Source of the DNA: a bacterium
GTDB taxonomy: Bacteria > Electryoneota > RPQS01
Assembly (NCBI GenBank): GCA_016702305.1
Contig: JADJEH010000001.1
Coordinates: forward strand, 744,001-808,000
DNA: 64,000 bases
Direction of reading: 5' to 3'
The first letter of the stretch is position 1. Each line of letters starts with the position of its first letter. Made by a program: the position numbers and the translations under genes. Under the pieces are notes generated by a model. The model saw nothing but the letters and a program-made list of their open reading frames with translations. It had not been told where the DNA came from and did no database searches. Shown here piece after piece: positions 1 through 11,196 of this stretch.

Positions 1-1171
1 CGAATGAATCTCCAAGGCCAACCGCATTGAGTACCCGACCACCGTTCGACACCCATTGACCGTCTTGCTCCGCCGTGCCCGCCGCGAACAGCAGTTGGCC
101 GGACGACGCGGTGGGCGCGATTAACGGAATCTGCTTCTGATAGCTGTCAGGGTAGCCGTCCGCGCACAGCACCACGCACACTGCGTGCTGCGACGTATCG
201 GGCGCGTAATGACCCGGATCGAGCGTGCCGTTCGCGCACGCCTCCATGGCCGCAAAGATGTCATAGCCGAGACAGGGGAGCATGACTTGGGTCTCCGGAT
301 CGCCAAATCGGCAATTGAACTCGATGACCTGCGGTCCGTCTTGAGTCAGCATGACGCCGACGTAGAGCAGCCCGCGATAGGGGGTGCCCGCCGCTCGCAA
401 CTCACGCTGTACCGGTTCCACAATGCGGCGTTCGCATTCGCGCACGAGTTCGCGGGTAGCATGTCGGGCTGGACAGAACGTACCCATGCCGCCCGTGTTG
501 GCGCCGTGATCACCGTCTAAGGCACGTTTGTAATCCTGGGCTGGGGGCAAAGCGAGGTACCGTTCACCATCACATAAGAAATGCAATGACGCTTCGCGAC
601 CGGTGAGTTTTTCTTCCACAACAATGCGCTGTCCCGCGTTGCCGAGCATATGTTCACACAAGAGTCTGCGCGCCACAGCCAGAGCTTCGGCATCATCAGC
701 GCATACAAACGCCCCTTTACCTGCCGCCAGTCCATCGGCCTTGACGACGCGGCCTTGTGCTCGCGGGTTTTCAAGGATGAAGCGTTCACATTCATGAATG
801 TCGTCAAAGATCACGAAGTCCGCCGTGGGAACGCCGCATTTTCGCATCAATTGCTTGGCAAAAACCTTGGAAGACTCAAGCTGCGCCGCCGCGGCATTCG
901 GACCAAAACAGGAAACTCCGCATCCCGCCAAGGCATCGGCGATCCCATCCGCTAACGGAACCTCGGGACCGACCACAACGAAATCAATATCGAGACGCAG
1001 GACTTCAGCGACTAATGAGGCTACATCCGGCTTGACGGGGCAGAGGCGAGCAAGGCCGCGCATGCCCGGATTGCCCGGCAGCGCGAAGAGCTCGGCAATG
1101 CGAGGACTCTGCTTGAGTTTCCAGAGCAGGGCGTGTTCACGACCACCGCTGCCTATCACGGCCACGCGCAT
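1..1171 (-). CDS. purD: Phosphoribosylamine-glycine ligase (GAR synthetase), 3' end cut by window edge
   Basis: Reading the minus strand from an ATG at 1169-1171 gives an open frame to the window edge, about 390 codons of a family usually near 420-430. The product ligates phosphoribosylamine and glycine with ATP in purine synthesis. Visible signatures are the N-terminal VIGSGGREHAL nucleotide-site motif (residues 4-14), the ATP-grasp stretch VVKADGLAAGKG, the GANTGGMG loop and the metal-binding EFNCRFGDPETQ segment. The C-terminal few dozen residues are outside the window. It is the last gene of a uvrB, lipoprotein, purD run, starting 2 bases beyond the lipoprotein stop, so it is probably co-transcribed. 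Identity is secure from motifs. Confidence 0.95.
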   Translation of the reverse strand, partial: MRVAVIGSGGREHALLWKLKQSPRIAELFALPGNPGMRGLARLCPVKPDVASLVAEVLRLDIDFVVVGPEVPLADGIADALAGCGVSCFGPNAAAAQLESSKVFAKQLMRKCGVPTADFVIFDDIHECERFILENPRAQGRVVKADGLAAGKGAFVCADDAEALAVARRLLCEHMLGNAGQRIVVEEKLTGREASLHFLCDGERYLALPPAQDYKRALDGDHGANTGGMGTFCPARHATRELVRECERRIVEPVQRELRAAGTPYRGLLYVGVMLTQDGPQVIEFNCRFGDPETQVMLPCLGYDIFAAMEACANGTLDPGHYAPDTSQHAVCVVLCADGYPDSYQKQIPLIAPTASSGQLLFAAGTAEQDGQWVSNGGRVLNAVGLGDSF

Positions 1172-1172
1172 C

Positions 1173-1885
1173 CTAAAAACTCCTCACAAAACGGAACTGG
1201 CCGCCGTCCTGGCCGTCAGGCAGGCTGATCTGCCACGAACCGGCGATGCTGTCGCGATAAACAAACGCTCCGTCAAAGCGCACCGGCAGGTCTAAGTTGT
1301 CCATTCGTGTGGTTCCCGAAAAGTAAAAGCCGGTTCCGTCGAGGACCCCGTCATTAAGGTCGGCATCCACGGTATATAATGAAAGCGAGGAGAAAGCGCT
1401 TCCAATAAATATGTCGCTTTGCTGATCCATGAATAATTCGGCGTCCCGCCATTCACCAAGCAGGTTGCTATACATCAGGCCACTCCAGTCACCGCTCAAA
1501 TTCAAACCGAACTCTTCTCGGTTGAGAACATAGGTCGGCTGCCCGGAAGGTTCGAGAATATAGATCGAAATTGCGAAGCTGCTCAGCACTCCCAGGCAGC
1601 GATAGGTGTTGCCGCGAGTATATTCGAATCGAATGGTGTCTTCGTCGGCGGTGACTTCGGTAACGGTTACCAATGAATTCGTTCGATTGTACTGAATCTG
1701 GCCACTCCACGCGCCGCCTTCGCTCTGCACAATTTGCAGCCACACGTTTTGCGCCGTGCCTCCGGGGCGGCCCCAACCGACGTAGCTCCCATCGGCCTCG
1801 GGCACGGGCAGCGGCGGCGGGTCCACCGGCGTCTTCTTACAGGCCGCGGCGATGAACATGAGCGTTAACAAGCAATGCCAGTATC

Positions 1886-1889
<4 letters not shown>
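1173..1889 (-). CDS. Small lipoprotein of unknown function
   Basis: 238 residues. The N-terminus has a short hydrophobic stretch ending in a lipobox-like AAAC around residues 14-17, followed by a Pro-rich linker (DPPPLPVPE), so it is predicted to be lipid-anchored outside the inner membrane. The mature part is rich in beta-type segments (repeated SGxW and GTGFYFSGT patterns), suggesting a small beta-barrel or lipocalin-like fold, but I do not recognise a named family. Its ATG overlaps the uvrB stop by 4 bases, implying translational coupling, and purD follows at once. The neighbours give no functional hint. Confidence 0.75.
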
Positions 1890-3871
<1,982 letters not shown>

Positions 3872-3877
3872 GTCCCG

Positions 3878-3906
3878 AATTTAGTCCATTTCTGCCAAAA
3901 TTGCAA
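3878..3906 (-). promoter_or_regulatory. Sigma70-type promoter of uvrB
   Basis: On the minus strand TTGCAA (3901-3906), a 17-base spacer and TAAATT (3878-3883). The expected transcription start falls at or within a base or two of the uvrB ATG (3871), leaving no room for a Shine-Dalgarno sequence. Confidence 0.6.
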
Positions 3907-4007
3907 GCCGTTTGGCAGGAGTAGAAAACAACGAAAAACAATTATAAACAAGTATTTGATATAATTGACATTGCACACTTGGGCAGGTAAGGAAACCGGG
4001 CATGGTC

Positions 4008-4036
4008 TTGCGATTTTGCCCCGGCCTTAGTATATT
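4008..4036 (+). promoter_or_regulatory. Sigma70-type promoter of the PpiD-like/exopolysaccharide operon
   Basis: TTGCGA (4008-4013), 17-base spacer, TATATT (4031-4036). It lies 44 bases before the ATG at 4080, in the divergent gap shared with uvrB. Confidence 0.6.
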
Positions 4037-4079
4037 CTAAATTCTAAAAATCAACATGATGAAAACCTAAGGCTGTTCC

Positions 4080-5909
4080 ATGCTTCAATCCATGCGCGAA
4101 AACATGCCCCTGGTGATGTGGACGCTCGTGCTGGCCTTCGTCGCCACGATCGTCTTTAGCTGGGGTATGGGTGGTTTCCAAGGCTCACAAGGCGGTCTCG
4201 ATGGCGTCGTCGGCAAGGTCGGCGACACCGAGATTATGTACGACCGTTACAACAAGCTCGTCCAGGATCGGCTGGCCCAACAGCGGCAAGATAAACCGGA
4301 TCAGGAGATAACTGATCAGGCTATCAAGCAAGTCCGTCAGCAAGCGTGGGACGATCTCGTCCGCGTCGAGCTGATGAAGGGCTATCAAAAAAAGTGGGGC
4401 ATCGTTACCTCTGATGACGAGGTCGCATATGCCGTCCGCAACAATCCGCCCGAGTTCATCAGGTCGAACGAGAACTTCATGACGAACGGTCGTTTCGACC
4501 CGGCGCTCTATCAAGAGTTCTTGCGCGATCCGAACCAGACCCAGGTGTTGCTGGCCATCGAGTCCGACTACCGCGAAAGCATCGGCAATCAGAAGGTCAT
4601 TGACCGCGTGATCCAGCCGGTGTTCGTCACGCCGCAAGAGGTCTGGGATGAGTTTGTGACCACTAATCGGAAGTTCAAGGCAGTCGTCGCCACTTTCCCG
4701 TTGACGAATTTCCCGGTGGACAGCGGATCCATCAGCCTATCTGAGATTGAAAAATACTACAGCGATCACGAGAGTGACTACAAGCTCAAAGAACGCCGCA
4801 AGCTGGCCTACGTGAGCATCCCGCTGGTCATTGGCGCAGAAGACTCGCTCCGCGTGACCGAAACGGTCGAAGATGTCATGGCGATGCTCCGCCAAGGCGA
4901 GAGCTTCAGCGAATTGGCAAAAGAGTATTCGGAAGATCCCGGCTCGGGCAAGAATGGCGGCGATTTGGGCTGGTTCCAGCGCGGTCGCATGGTCAAGGAG
5001 TTTGACTCCACGGCTTTTGTCGCCGAAATCGGCCAAGTTGTCGGTCCGGTGATGACACGATTTGGTGCGCACCTCATCCGAATTGAAGCTCGTGATCTGA
5101 ACGGTACTCAGGATTCGGTTAAAGCTTCACACATCCTGATCAAGTATGGCATTGGGCCGGATACTGAAGCGCGTGTGTCGCAGAAGGCCAAAGACTTCGC
5201 CGATGCGGCAGGGACCGACGGTTTTGAAGCCGCCGCCCAGCAATTCAGTCTTACCGTTGAAACCACTGCCTTGTTCCCATACAGTGAGGCCGGCACGATT
5301 CCGACGGTCGGAGCGTTGAAGCCGGTCATGGACTTCGCCTTCAGTTCAACTGGTGACAAAGTCAGCTATCCTTACAAGACACGGATCAAGGGCCAGGAAT
5401 CATACACGGTGTTTAAAGTTGCGGATCGAGCGCCGGCAGGAGTCACGCCGCTGGCCGAAGTGGAGTCTTCGATACGTGGCCTGATTATTCGCCAGAAGCA
5501 AGAAGAGATGTGCCTGCAGGCGGCCCAGCAGTTCCGCGGCCGCCTGGGTTCGGCGGAACAACTTGTTCCAGCGGCACAGGCTGAAAACTTGAAAGTTGAC
5601 ACGACCGGATTGCATGGAGTGCGTGACTTCATCCGCACCATTGGACAGGATGAAGCGATTGCCCGCCAGTTGTTGGCACTCGCGCCGGGGCAACTTTCAC
5701 CGGGACTGGCCAACAATCGCGGTGGCTACGTCGCGGCCGTGTTGGAAGTGGCCGAAGCCGATTCGACACAGTTTGCGGCCCAGAAAGACCAACTGACTAC
5801 GAATCTTGAGCGCACAAAACAGAATCGCGTCTACACCGACTGGCTGAAGCTGGCCAAACAGGAACTACTGGTTGTGGACAACCGCTATCTGTATTACACT
5901 GACTTCTAA
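4080..5909 (+). CDS. PpiD/SurA-like membrane-anchored peptidyl-prolyl isomerase
   Basis: 609 residues, close to PpiD length. One membrane helix near residues 11-30 anchors a periplasmic chaperone. A SurA_N-like region (about 40-200, including RNNPPEF) is followed by a parvulin domain (about 238-340) with the diagnostic FSELAKEYSEDPGSGKNGGDLGWF pattern split over residues 278-301. A second, weaker parvulin-like region begins at KASHILIKYG near residue 349. The role is folding of secreted or outer-membrane proteins. It begins a plus-strand run and the exopolysaccharide genes start 30 bases after its stop. The gene could equally be called prsA/surA-like; the N-terminal anchor favours PpiD. Confidence 0.88.
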   Translation: MLQSMRENMPLVMWTLVLAFVATIVFSWGMGGFQGSQGGLDGVVGKVGDTEIMYDRYNKLVQDRLAQQRQDKPDQEITDQAIKQVRQQAWDDLVRVELMKGYQKKWGIVTSDDEVAYAVRNNPPEFIRSNENFMTNGRFDPALYQEFLRDPNQTQVLLAIESDYRESIGNQKVIDRVIQPVFVTPQEVWDEFVTTNRKFKAVVATFPLTNFPVDSGSISLSEIEKYYSDHESDYKLKERRKLAYVSIPLVIGAEDSLRVTETVEDVMAMLRQGESFSELAKEYSEDPGSGKNGGDLGWFQRGRMVKEFDSTAFVAEIGQVVGPVMTRFGAHLIRIEARDLNGTQDSVKASHILIKYGIGPDTEARVSQKAKDFADAAGTDGFEAAAQQFSLTVETTALFPYSEAGTIPTVGALKPVMDFAFSSTGDKVSYPYKTRIKGQESYTVFKVADRAPAGVTPLAEVESSIRGLIIRQKQEEMCLQAAQQFRGRLGSAEQLVPAAQAENLKVDTTGLHGVRDFIRTIGQDEAIARQLLALAPGQLSPGLANNRGGYVAAVLEVAEADSTQFAAQKDQLTTNLERTKQNRVYTDWLKLAKQELLVVDNRYLYYTDF

Positions 5910-5939
5910 ACATCCCTCCGCTGCGCGGGAGCGTGCGCA

Positions 5940-7139
5940 TTGACTCCTACTAAGAACGAAGGATTGGGACTGCTCGACATTCTGGCTTTCCTCGTCCGCT
6001 GGCGCCGTATCTGGTTGCCGACGACTCTTACCTGCGCGTTGGCCGTGGGTATTTATTCGTTTGTCGCCACACCGCTTTACCGGTCTTCCGCTGTGGTGCG
6101 TGGTATCGAAAACAAGGGCAGTGGATTGGGAAGTTTGATCGCTTCCAAACTGTCCGGACTCGGCAATTTGGCGGGATTTGCGCCGGCATTGGGGGAGGTT
6201 CGGGGCGACTATTATCTGTTGTTGCTGCGTGCACCGACCATGAACAAACGGGTAATCGAAGAGTTCGACCTGCGGACGCGTCTTAAGATGCCGGACGAAC
6301 CCATCGAAGATGTCCTCGAAGCCTGGAAGAGCCGCGTTTATTTCAAGTATGAGTCGAATACCAATACCGTGATGGTACAGGTAGACGATCCTGATGCCGA
6401 TGTCGCGCGGCGAATCGTTGAGTTCTACATCGCAGAATTGGACCGCCGCAACCGCGAGCTTGAAAGCACGAAAGCCCGCAAAGAGCGCGAGTTCTCGGCG
6501 AATCGGTTGGAAGAAGCGCGGGCAACCTTGTATGCTCTGGAAGATAGCATGGCGCAGTTTCAACGGACGTCAGGTATCTTTGATCTCGAGGAACAGGCCA
6601 AGGCCACAGTCCAAGCCGTGGCTGCCGTGCAGGCCGAACGCCTGATGGCGCAAGCGGAATACGAGTTCAAGGCAAAACTGTTCAGCGGCGACAACCCCGA
6701 ACTGAATATTGCCCGGATGAAACTCGCCGGTATTGACTCATCCATTTCAACTTTGATGTCGCCGCAGGCCGCCGGTCTGGAGCGCGACTTCCTGTTGCGA
6801 CTGGATTCCGCAACCGAAGACGGCAAGACTTACCTGCGGTTGTACCGTGATATTGAAATCAACTCGCTGCTGATGGCCATGCTCACACAGCAATACGAGT
6901 CGGCACGGCTTGAAGAGGCGCGCAATACGCCGACCATGGCCGTTGTTGAGCCCGCGAGTGTGGCGACAAGGCGTTCATGGCCAAAACGAGGGCTGCTGGT
7001 TGGTCTTGGTGCGGCCGCCGGTATGTTGATAGGCCTTTTGGGTGCGGGCGTGATGCATGCTAAATTGGCCTTGAGTTCGCCCGAGCATCCGAGTTACCCG
7101 GCGCTTCAAAGGCTCAGCCGGAGCTGGAGTGGACGTTAG
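5940..7139 (+). CDS. Wzz-type polysaccharide chain-length/co-polymerase protein
   Basis: 399 residues from a TTG start; no in-frame ATG lies close by. Two membrane helices (about 21-41 and 346-368) flank a long, helical, largely coiled-coil periplasmic region (about 180-330), the layout of Wzz/PCP proteins. The segment before the second helix carries the proline-containing pattern VVEPASVATRRSWPKRG, typical of this family. No tyrosine-kinase domain is fused to the C-terminus, so it is PCP-1/2a-like rather than a complete BY-kinase. It overlaps the downstream O-antigen-ligase-like gene and belongs to a three-gene polysaccharide set. Confidence 0.85.
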   Translation: MTPTKNEGLGLLDILAFLVRWRRIWLPTTLTCALAVGIYSFVATPLYRSSAVVRGIENKGSGLGSLIASKLSGLGNLAGFAPALGEVRGDYYLLLLRAPTMNKRVIEEFDLRTRLKMPDEPIEDVLEAWKSRVYFKYESNTNTVMVQVDDPDADVARRIVEFYIAELDRRNRELESTKARKEREFSANRLEEARATLYALEDSMAQFQRTSGIFDLEEQAKATVQAVAAVQAERLMAQAEYEFKAKLFSGDNPELNIARMKLAGIDSSISTLMSPQAAGLERDFLLRLDSATEDGKTYLRLYRDIEINSLLMAMLTQQYESARLEEARNTPTMAVVEPASVATRRSWPKRGLLVGLGAAAGMLIGLLGAGVMHAKLALSSPEHPSYPALQRLSRSWSGR

Positions 7140-8508
7140 TCAATCCTCATTCGTGCGCCATTTTTCGGCTTCACGGGAAATGTGGATCGGCTTTGGATTG
7201 GCCGCGCTGGCCATGGCATTGCTATTCCTTTGGATGTTCTGGGGGCGCACGACGCAGGTTCTGATAGCTTGCGGTGCGGCAAGTGCGGGATTGCTGATGA
7301 TGAGATACCCGACCATCTTGTCCGCGATGATCGGATTTGCGGTAGTATCCTACATCGCCAGCTACCTGCCCGGTTCGACGATGGGTCTTCTGCTATTCAG
7401 TGGCGGCATTGTTGTCATCCGACGTTTGATCATGGGTGACATCGGGTGGCGATTGGGTACGATATTTGTTGCCGCGTCCCTGTTTGCATTGTGGCTTGCG
7501 ACGAGTGGACTTTGGGCGGAATCGGCTTACGTTTATGATTGGCTTCATCCCATTCGCATTGTCGTAACTGTCGCAGTATTGGCAGATCTGGTCTCTACGC
7601 CGCAGCACTATTTGGCCTATTTTGTCGGCGGCGCTGCGGGCTTGGTGTTCACATCCATCTTAGCGATCCGGACTGCATACGAGTTCTACGTCACCGGAGC
7701 GGCGGAACAGCTTGCCAAGCATGTTGCTTACGTAGACTCGACTCGGTTCTTTGGTAACTGGCCCGATCCGAACATCATGAGCATGACGCTGACGACGTTT
7801 CTCGGTGTCACGTTTGCGTTCTGGCGCAGCAAACTCGACTATCGCTTGCGCTGGTTGGGCTTCGCTGCAACCGCGCTCGGATTCACGGCGGTACTGCTCT
7901 CGCTGTCCCGCTCCGGTCTTATCACGTGCGGAATTGTAACAGTATTGATGCTGGGTGTTGAACGACGGAAAGCAAGGGTCATACTGGCCGTGGCCGCCGT
8001 TACTCTCGCGGTTGTCATGATCGCGCCGACAGATATCTTCGGCCGGCTGGTGACACTGGCGGGAGGCGACAGATCATCGTCGGAACGGCTGAATCTCGTT
8101 CTCAATGGATGGAATTACTTCTGGGACAATCCTGTCGCGGGAGGCGGACCGGGCAGTTTCGCGCATCGGGTGGTGTACGACCTCACTTACCTGCCGCATG
8201 CATTCATTTCGCACAATACTTTTGTGGATTTGACTGTGGACACAGGTCTCATCGGATTTGTGCTTTATCTTATTGTCATGTTCCTGGCCTATCGCGGATT
8301 GGACTGGAAGACCTGGAACATTGACCATGCAAATCCCGCGCACGTGATCAATGCCGGACTCCGAGCCGGTTTAGTGGCTTCATCCTTCTCAATCCTGACA
8401 ATTTCCAGCGCGGCATACATTCCTTTTTGGGCGCTATACACGTTGTGCGCCATGTATTCCATGACGCATCTTGCTCGGAATGAGCACGCCGCCGTCGCCA
8501 CCGGCTGA
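7129..8508 (+). CDS. O-antigen ligase/polymerase-like membrane protein
   Basis: 459 residues from a GTG that overlaps the end of the Wzz-like gene by 11 bases. About ten to twelve hydrophobic helices fill the protein. It holds two hallmarks of the Wzy/WaaL superfamily: the LSRSGLI segment near residue 258 and the large periplasmic loop ending in HNTFVDLTVDTGLIG near residues 361-375, where the His is the usual catalytic candidate. It probably polymerises or transfers lipid-linked glycans at the outer face of the inner membrane, working with its Wzz-like and sugar-transferase neighbours. Polymerase versus ligase cannot be separated from sequence. Confidence 0.85.
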   Translation: MDVSQSSFVRHFSASREMWIGFGLAALAMALLFLWMFWGRTTQVLIACGAASAGLLMMRYPTILSAMIGFAVVSYIASYLPGSTMGLLLFSGGIVVIRRLIMGDIGWRLGTIFVAASLFALWLATSGLWAESAYVYDWLHPIRIVVTVAVLADLVSTPQHYLAYFVGGAAGLVFTSILAIRTAYEFYVTGAAEQLAKHVAYVDSTRFFGNWPDPNIMSMTLTTFLGVTFAFWRSKLDYRLRWLGFAATALGFTAVLLSLSRSGLITCGIVTVLMLGVERRKARVILAVAAVTLAVVMIAPTDIFGRLVTLAGGDRSSSERLNLVLNGWNYFWDNPVAGGGPGSFAHRVVYDLTYLPHAFISHNTFVDLTVDTGLIGFVLYLIVMFLAYRGLDWKTWNIDHANPAHVINAGLRAGLVASSFSILTISSAAYIPFWALYTLCAMYSMTHLARNEHAAVATG

Positions 8509-9898
8509 TACCGTTTCCATGCGTTTTCTTCGCTTCGCCGGGCTGCTGCTCCTCTTAGATCTGCTCGTACTCGAAGCCGCGTTCTATGGCATTTTCTGGT
8601 GGCGCTTCCAGACCGGTGTATTTGTTAATCCGGTCTTGTTCGAGCCTGCCGAACTGTTCGTGCCGAGCCTTATCGTCAGTGGATTCTGGCTGCTGCATTT
8701 GGCCGTGTTCGGACTCTATCGGTTCGATCCACTCGAGTCGCGCGCGGTTGTTGTACGGCGTGCTGCGCATGCCGCGTTCTACGGCTGTCTGATCATCTTT
8801 GTCGCTACGTTTGAACCGGCCAATCCCTTACCGATAACCCGGGTCGTCCTGGTGACATACGGGATCGGCGTCATGATGGGCATCGCTGTGTCCCGTCTGG
8901 CTTTGCTGACTGTGCTTAAGGAATTGCGCATCCGCGGGTTCTACAAGCTTCGGACGGTCGTTATCGGGTCTGGTGAACGCTTGCGCGCCACGCTGTCTTA
9001 TTTGACTCGAAATCGCGGACTCGGTGCGGACGTGCGAGGCGTGATCGGGGAGCACATGCCCGACGTAGACGCCGAATACTGGGGCAGTTGGTCGGAGATT
9101 CGCGACCGCATTCAGCAGACCCCCTGCGATTTGGCCTACATCGCCCTCGATGAGGCTGACGAGCGGCGGCTGAACAGGATTGTACTGCTGTTGTCGCAAT
9201 CGCCGGTGCGCCAGTTCATTCCTGCCGACCAATATCAGATTCTGCTTGGGTCCGTCAAGCCCGTTGGGCAGCGGGGCATGCCGATCGTCGAGATTCGGCC
9301 CTTGCTGCTGACGCCGATCGAAGGCCTGCTCAAGCGATTGTTTGATATCGTCTCCGCTGTCACCATTCTGGTCTTGTCGTCGCCATTGTGGCTGTTGGCG
9401 ATTCTGCTCACACTCGTGGATTCCGGTCGTCCGGTGTTCTTCACACAGATCCGGGCGGGCCTCAATGGTCGGCCCTTCACAATCATGAAGTTCCGCAGCA
9501 TGATCCAGAATGCGGAACGCGGAACGGGCCCCGTGCTTGCGACGCGGGGAGACGCGCGGATCACAAAAGTCGGGAAGTTTCTCCGTGCCACGCGAATTGA
9601 CGAGCTCCCCCAGCTTTTCAACGTGTTGTTGGGGCATATGAGTATCGTTGGACCGCGGCCTGAACGGCCCGAATTTGTGGATGAATTTGCACGGCGTGCG
9701 CCGCTGTTTCTGCGTAGATTGAACGTGAAACCGGGCTTGACCGGCTGGGCGCAGGTGCATTTGCAATATGATGCGACAATCGTTGCGCCCGAAAAAAAGC
9801 TCGAGATGGACCTTTATTACATTGAAAACATGTCGCTGCCGCTGGACATCAAGATTCTGTATATGACTCTGTTCGTCGTGCTGCGGGGCGAAGGTTGA
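8480..9898 (+). CDS. Polyprenyl-phosphate sugar-1-phosphate transferase (initiating glycosyltransferase)
   Basis: About 472 residues from the ATG at 8480; an in-frame TTG nine bases upstream is less likely. Four to five N-terminal membrane helices and a nucleotide-binding-like middle (VVIGSGERLRATL, near 155-167) precede the catalytic bacterial transferase domain (about 282-472). That domain carries KRLFDIVSA, the MKFRSM motif, LRATRIDELPQLFNVL and VGPRPERPEF. These enzymes load the first sugar phosphate onto undecaprenyl phosphate in exopolysaccharide or O-antigen synthesis (WbaP/WcaJ/ExoY group). The start overlaps the preceding gene by 29 bases. Sugar specificity is not readable. Confidence 0.92.
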   Translation: MSTPPSPPADTVSMRFLRFAGLLLLLDLLVLEAAFYGIFWWRFQTGVFVNPVLFEPAELFVPSLIVSGFWLLHLAVFGLYRFDPLESRAVVVRRAAHAAFYGCLIIFVATFEPANPLPITRVVLVTYGIGVMMGIAVSRLALLTVLKELRIRGFYKLRTVVIGSGERLRATLSYLTRNRGLGADVRGVIGEHMPDVDAEYWGSWSEIRDRIQQTPCDLAYIALDEADERRLNRIVLLLSQSPVRQFIPADQYQILLGSVKPVGQRGMPIVEIRPLLLTPIEGLLKRLFDIVSAVTILVLSSPLWLLAILLTLVDSGRPVFFTQIRAGLNGRPFTIMKFRSMIQNAERGTGPVLATRGDARITKVGKFLRATRIDELPQLFNVLLGHMSIVGPRPERPEFVDEFARRAPLFLRRLNVKPGLTGWAQVHLQYDATIVAPEKKLEMDLYYIENMSLPLDIKILYMTLFVVLRGEG

Positions 9899-9910
9899 TT
9901 TGCCAGAACA

Positions 9911-11194
9911 ATGATTGACATTCGACTAATTCGGGAAAAAAGTGATTGGGTGCGCGCGCGTCTAGAGATGCGCGGCGTGGGCCATTTACTCGACGGCGTC
10001 GTGGAGCTCGACGCCGAACGTCGCGCGCTGATCGAGCGAACCGATGCACTCAAGGCGCGGCGCAACGAATTGTCGCGCGAAATCGCGGACGGAGCCAAGC
10101 GCGGCGACAATATCGCACCGCTTAAGGACCAAAGCCGGGCGATTGGAGACGAGATCGCGGGCGGCGACGAGGCCCTGAAGAGGATTGAAAGCGACCTCGA
10201 AGCCCGACTCTTGCAGATTCCCAATCTACCGCACGACTCTGTCCCGGCGGGCAAAACGGCGGATGACAATGTTGTCGTCAAGACCTGGGGCACGCAGCCA
10301 AGTTTCGACTTTCCCGTGAAAGACCACTTGACGCTGGGCAAAGACCTCGGCATCTTTGATTTCGAGCGCGGGACAAAGATCACGGGCAGCGGTTTCCCCG
10401 TCTTCCGCGCAGCCGGCGCCATTTTGGAACGGGCGCTCATCACGTTCTTTCTGGAAACACATCGCTCGCGCGGCGTTTATACGGAAGTCTCGGTGCCCTT
10501 TCTGGTCAATCGCAAAAGTTTGATCGGTACCGGTCAACTACCCAAGTTTGAAGAAGACCAATACCGGACTGAAGCCGACGATTTCTTTTTGATCCCGACG
10601 GCTGAAGTGCCGATTACCAATCTGCATCGCGACGAAATGCTGGCCGAAGCTGAACTGCCGATTGCGTATTGCGGATATACTCCCTGTTTCCGCCGTGAAG
10701 CCGGATCATACGGCAAGGACACGCGCGGTTTTCTGCGGCTGCACCAGTTTGACAAGGTCGAATTGGTTAAGTTTACAAAGCCTGAAGACTCCTACACGGA
10801 GCATGACAAGCTCACAGCGGATGCGACACACCTGCTTGAACTGCTTGGCATACACTATCGTGTAATGCTGCTGTGTGGCGGCGATATGGGTTTTGGCGCC
10901 GCGAAGTGTTACGATATTGAAATCTGGTCGCCCGGTGAAAAGAAGTGGCTGGAAGTGTCGTCGTGCTCCAACTACGAGGCGTTTCAGGCGCGCCGTGCCA
11001 ATATTCGCTTCCGCCGCGCCGAGACAGGCAAGCCCGAATTTGCGCATACGTTGAACGGGTCGGGTTTGGCTACGCCGCGCTTGCTCGTGGTCTTGTTAGA
11101 GACATATCAGAATGACGATGGAACCGTGAGCATACCCGAAGTGTTGAAGAAGTACACCGGATTCGGATTGATCACGCCAAACGGAGTCCGCTGA
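9911..11194 (+). CDS. serS: Seryl-tRNA synthetase
   Basis: 427 residues, the family norm. The N-terminal long helical hairpin (about 25-105) for tRNA-Ser binding is followed by a class II synthetase core with PTAEVPI (motif 1/TxE), the FRREAGSYGKDTRG motif 2 loop and the motif 3 arginine in GSGLATPRLL. The motif 3 wording differs slightly from the usual GSGLAVGRT, but the arginine is kept. It begins 12 bases after the sugar transferase and is followed closely by the aldolase gene. Confidence 0.97.
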   Translation: MIDIRLIREKSDWVRARLEMRGVGHLLDGVVELDAERRALIERTDALKARRNELSREIADGAKRGDNIAPLKDQSRAIGDEIAGGDEALKRIESDLEARLLQIPNLPHDSVPAGKTADDNVVVKTWGTQPSFDFPVKDHLTLGKDLGIFDFERGTKITGSGFPVFRAAGAILERALITFFLETHRSRGVYTEVSVPFLVNRKSLIGTGQLPKFEEDQYRTEADDFFLIPTAEVPITNLHRDEMLAEAELPIAYCGYTPCFRREAGSYGKDTRGFLRLHQFDKVELVKFTKPEDSYTEHDKLTADATHLLELLGIHYRVMLLCGGDMGFGAAKCYDIEIWSPGEKKWLEVSSCSNYEAFQARRANIRFRRAETGKPEFAHTLNGSGLATPRLLVVLLETYQNDDGTVSIPEVLKKYTGFGLITPNGVR

Positions 11195-11196
11195 GA

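Noticed and set aside
8828..9766. 312-codon minus-strand frame opposite the sugar transferase
   Set aside because: No family motifs, and the plus-strand transferase motifs are complete through the same bases.
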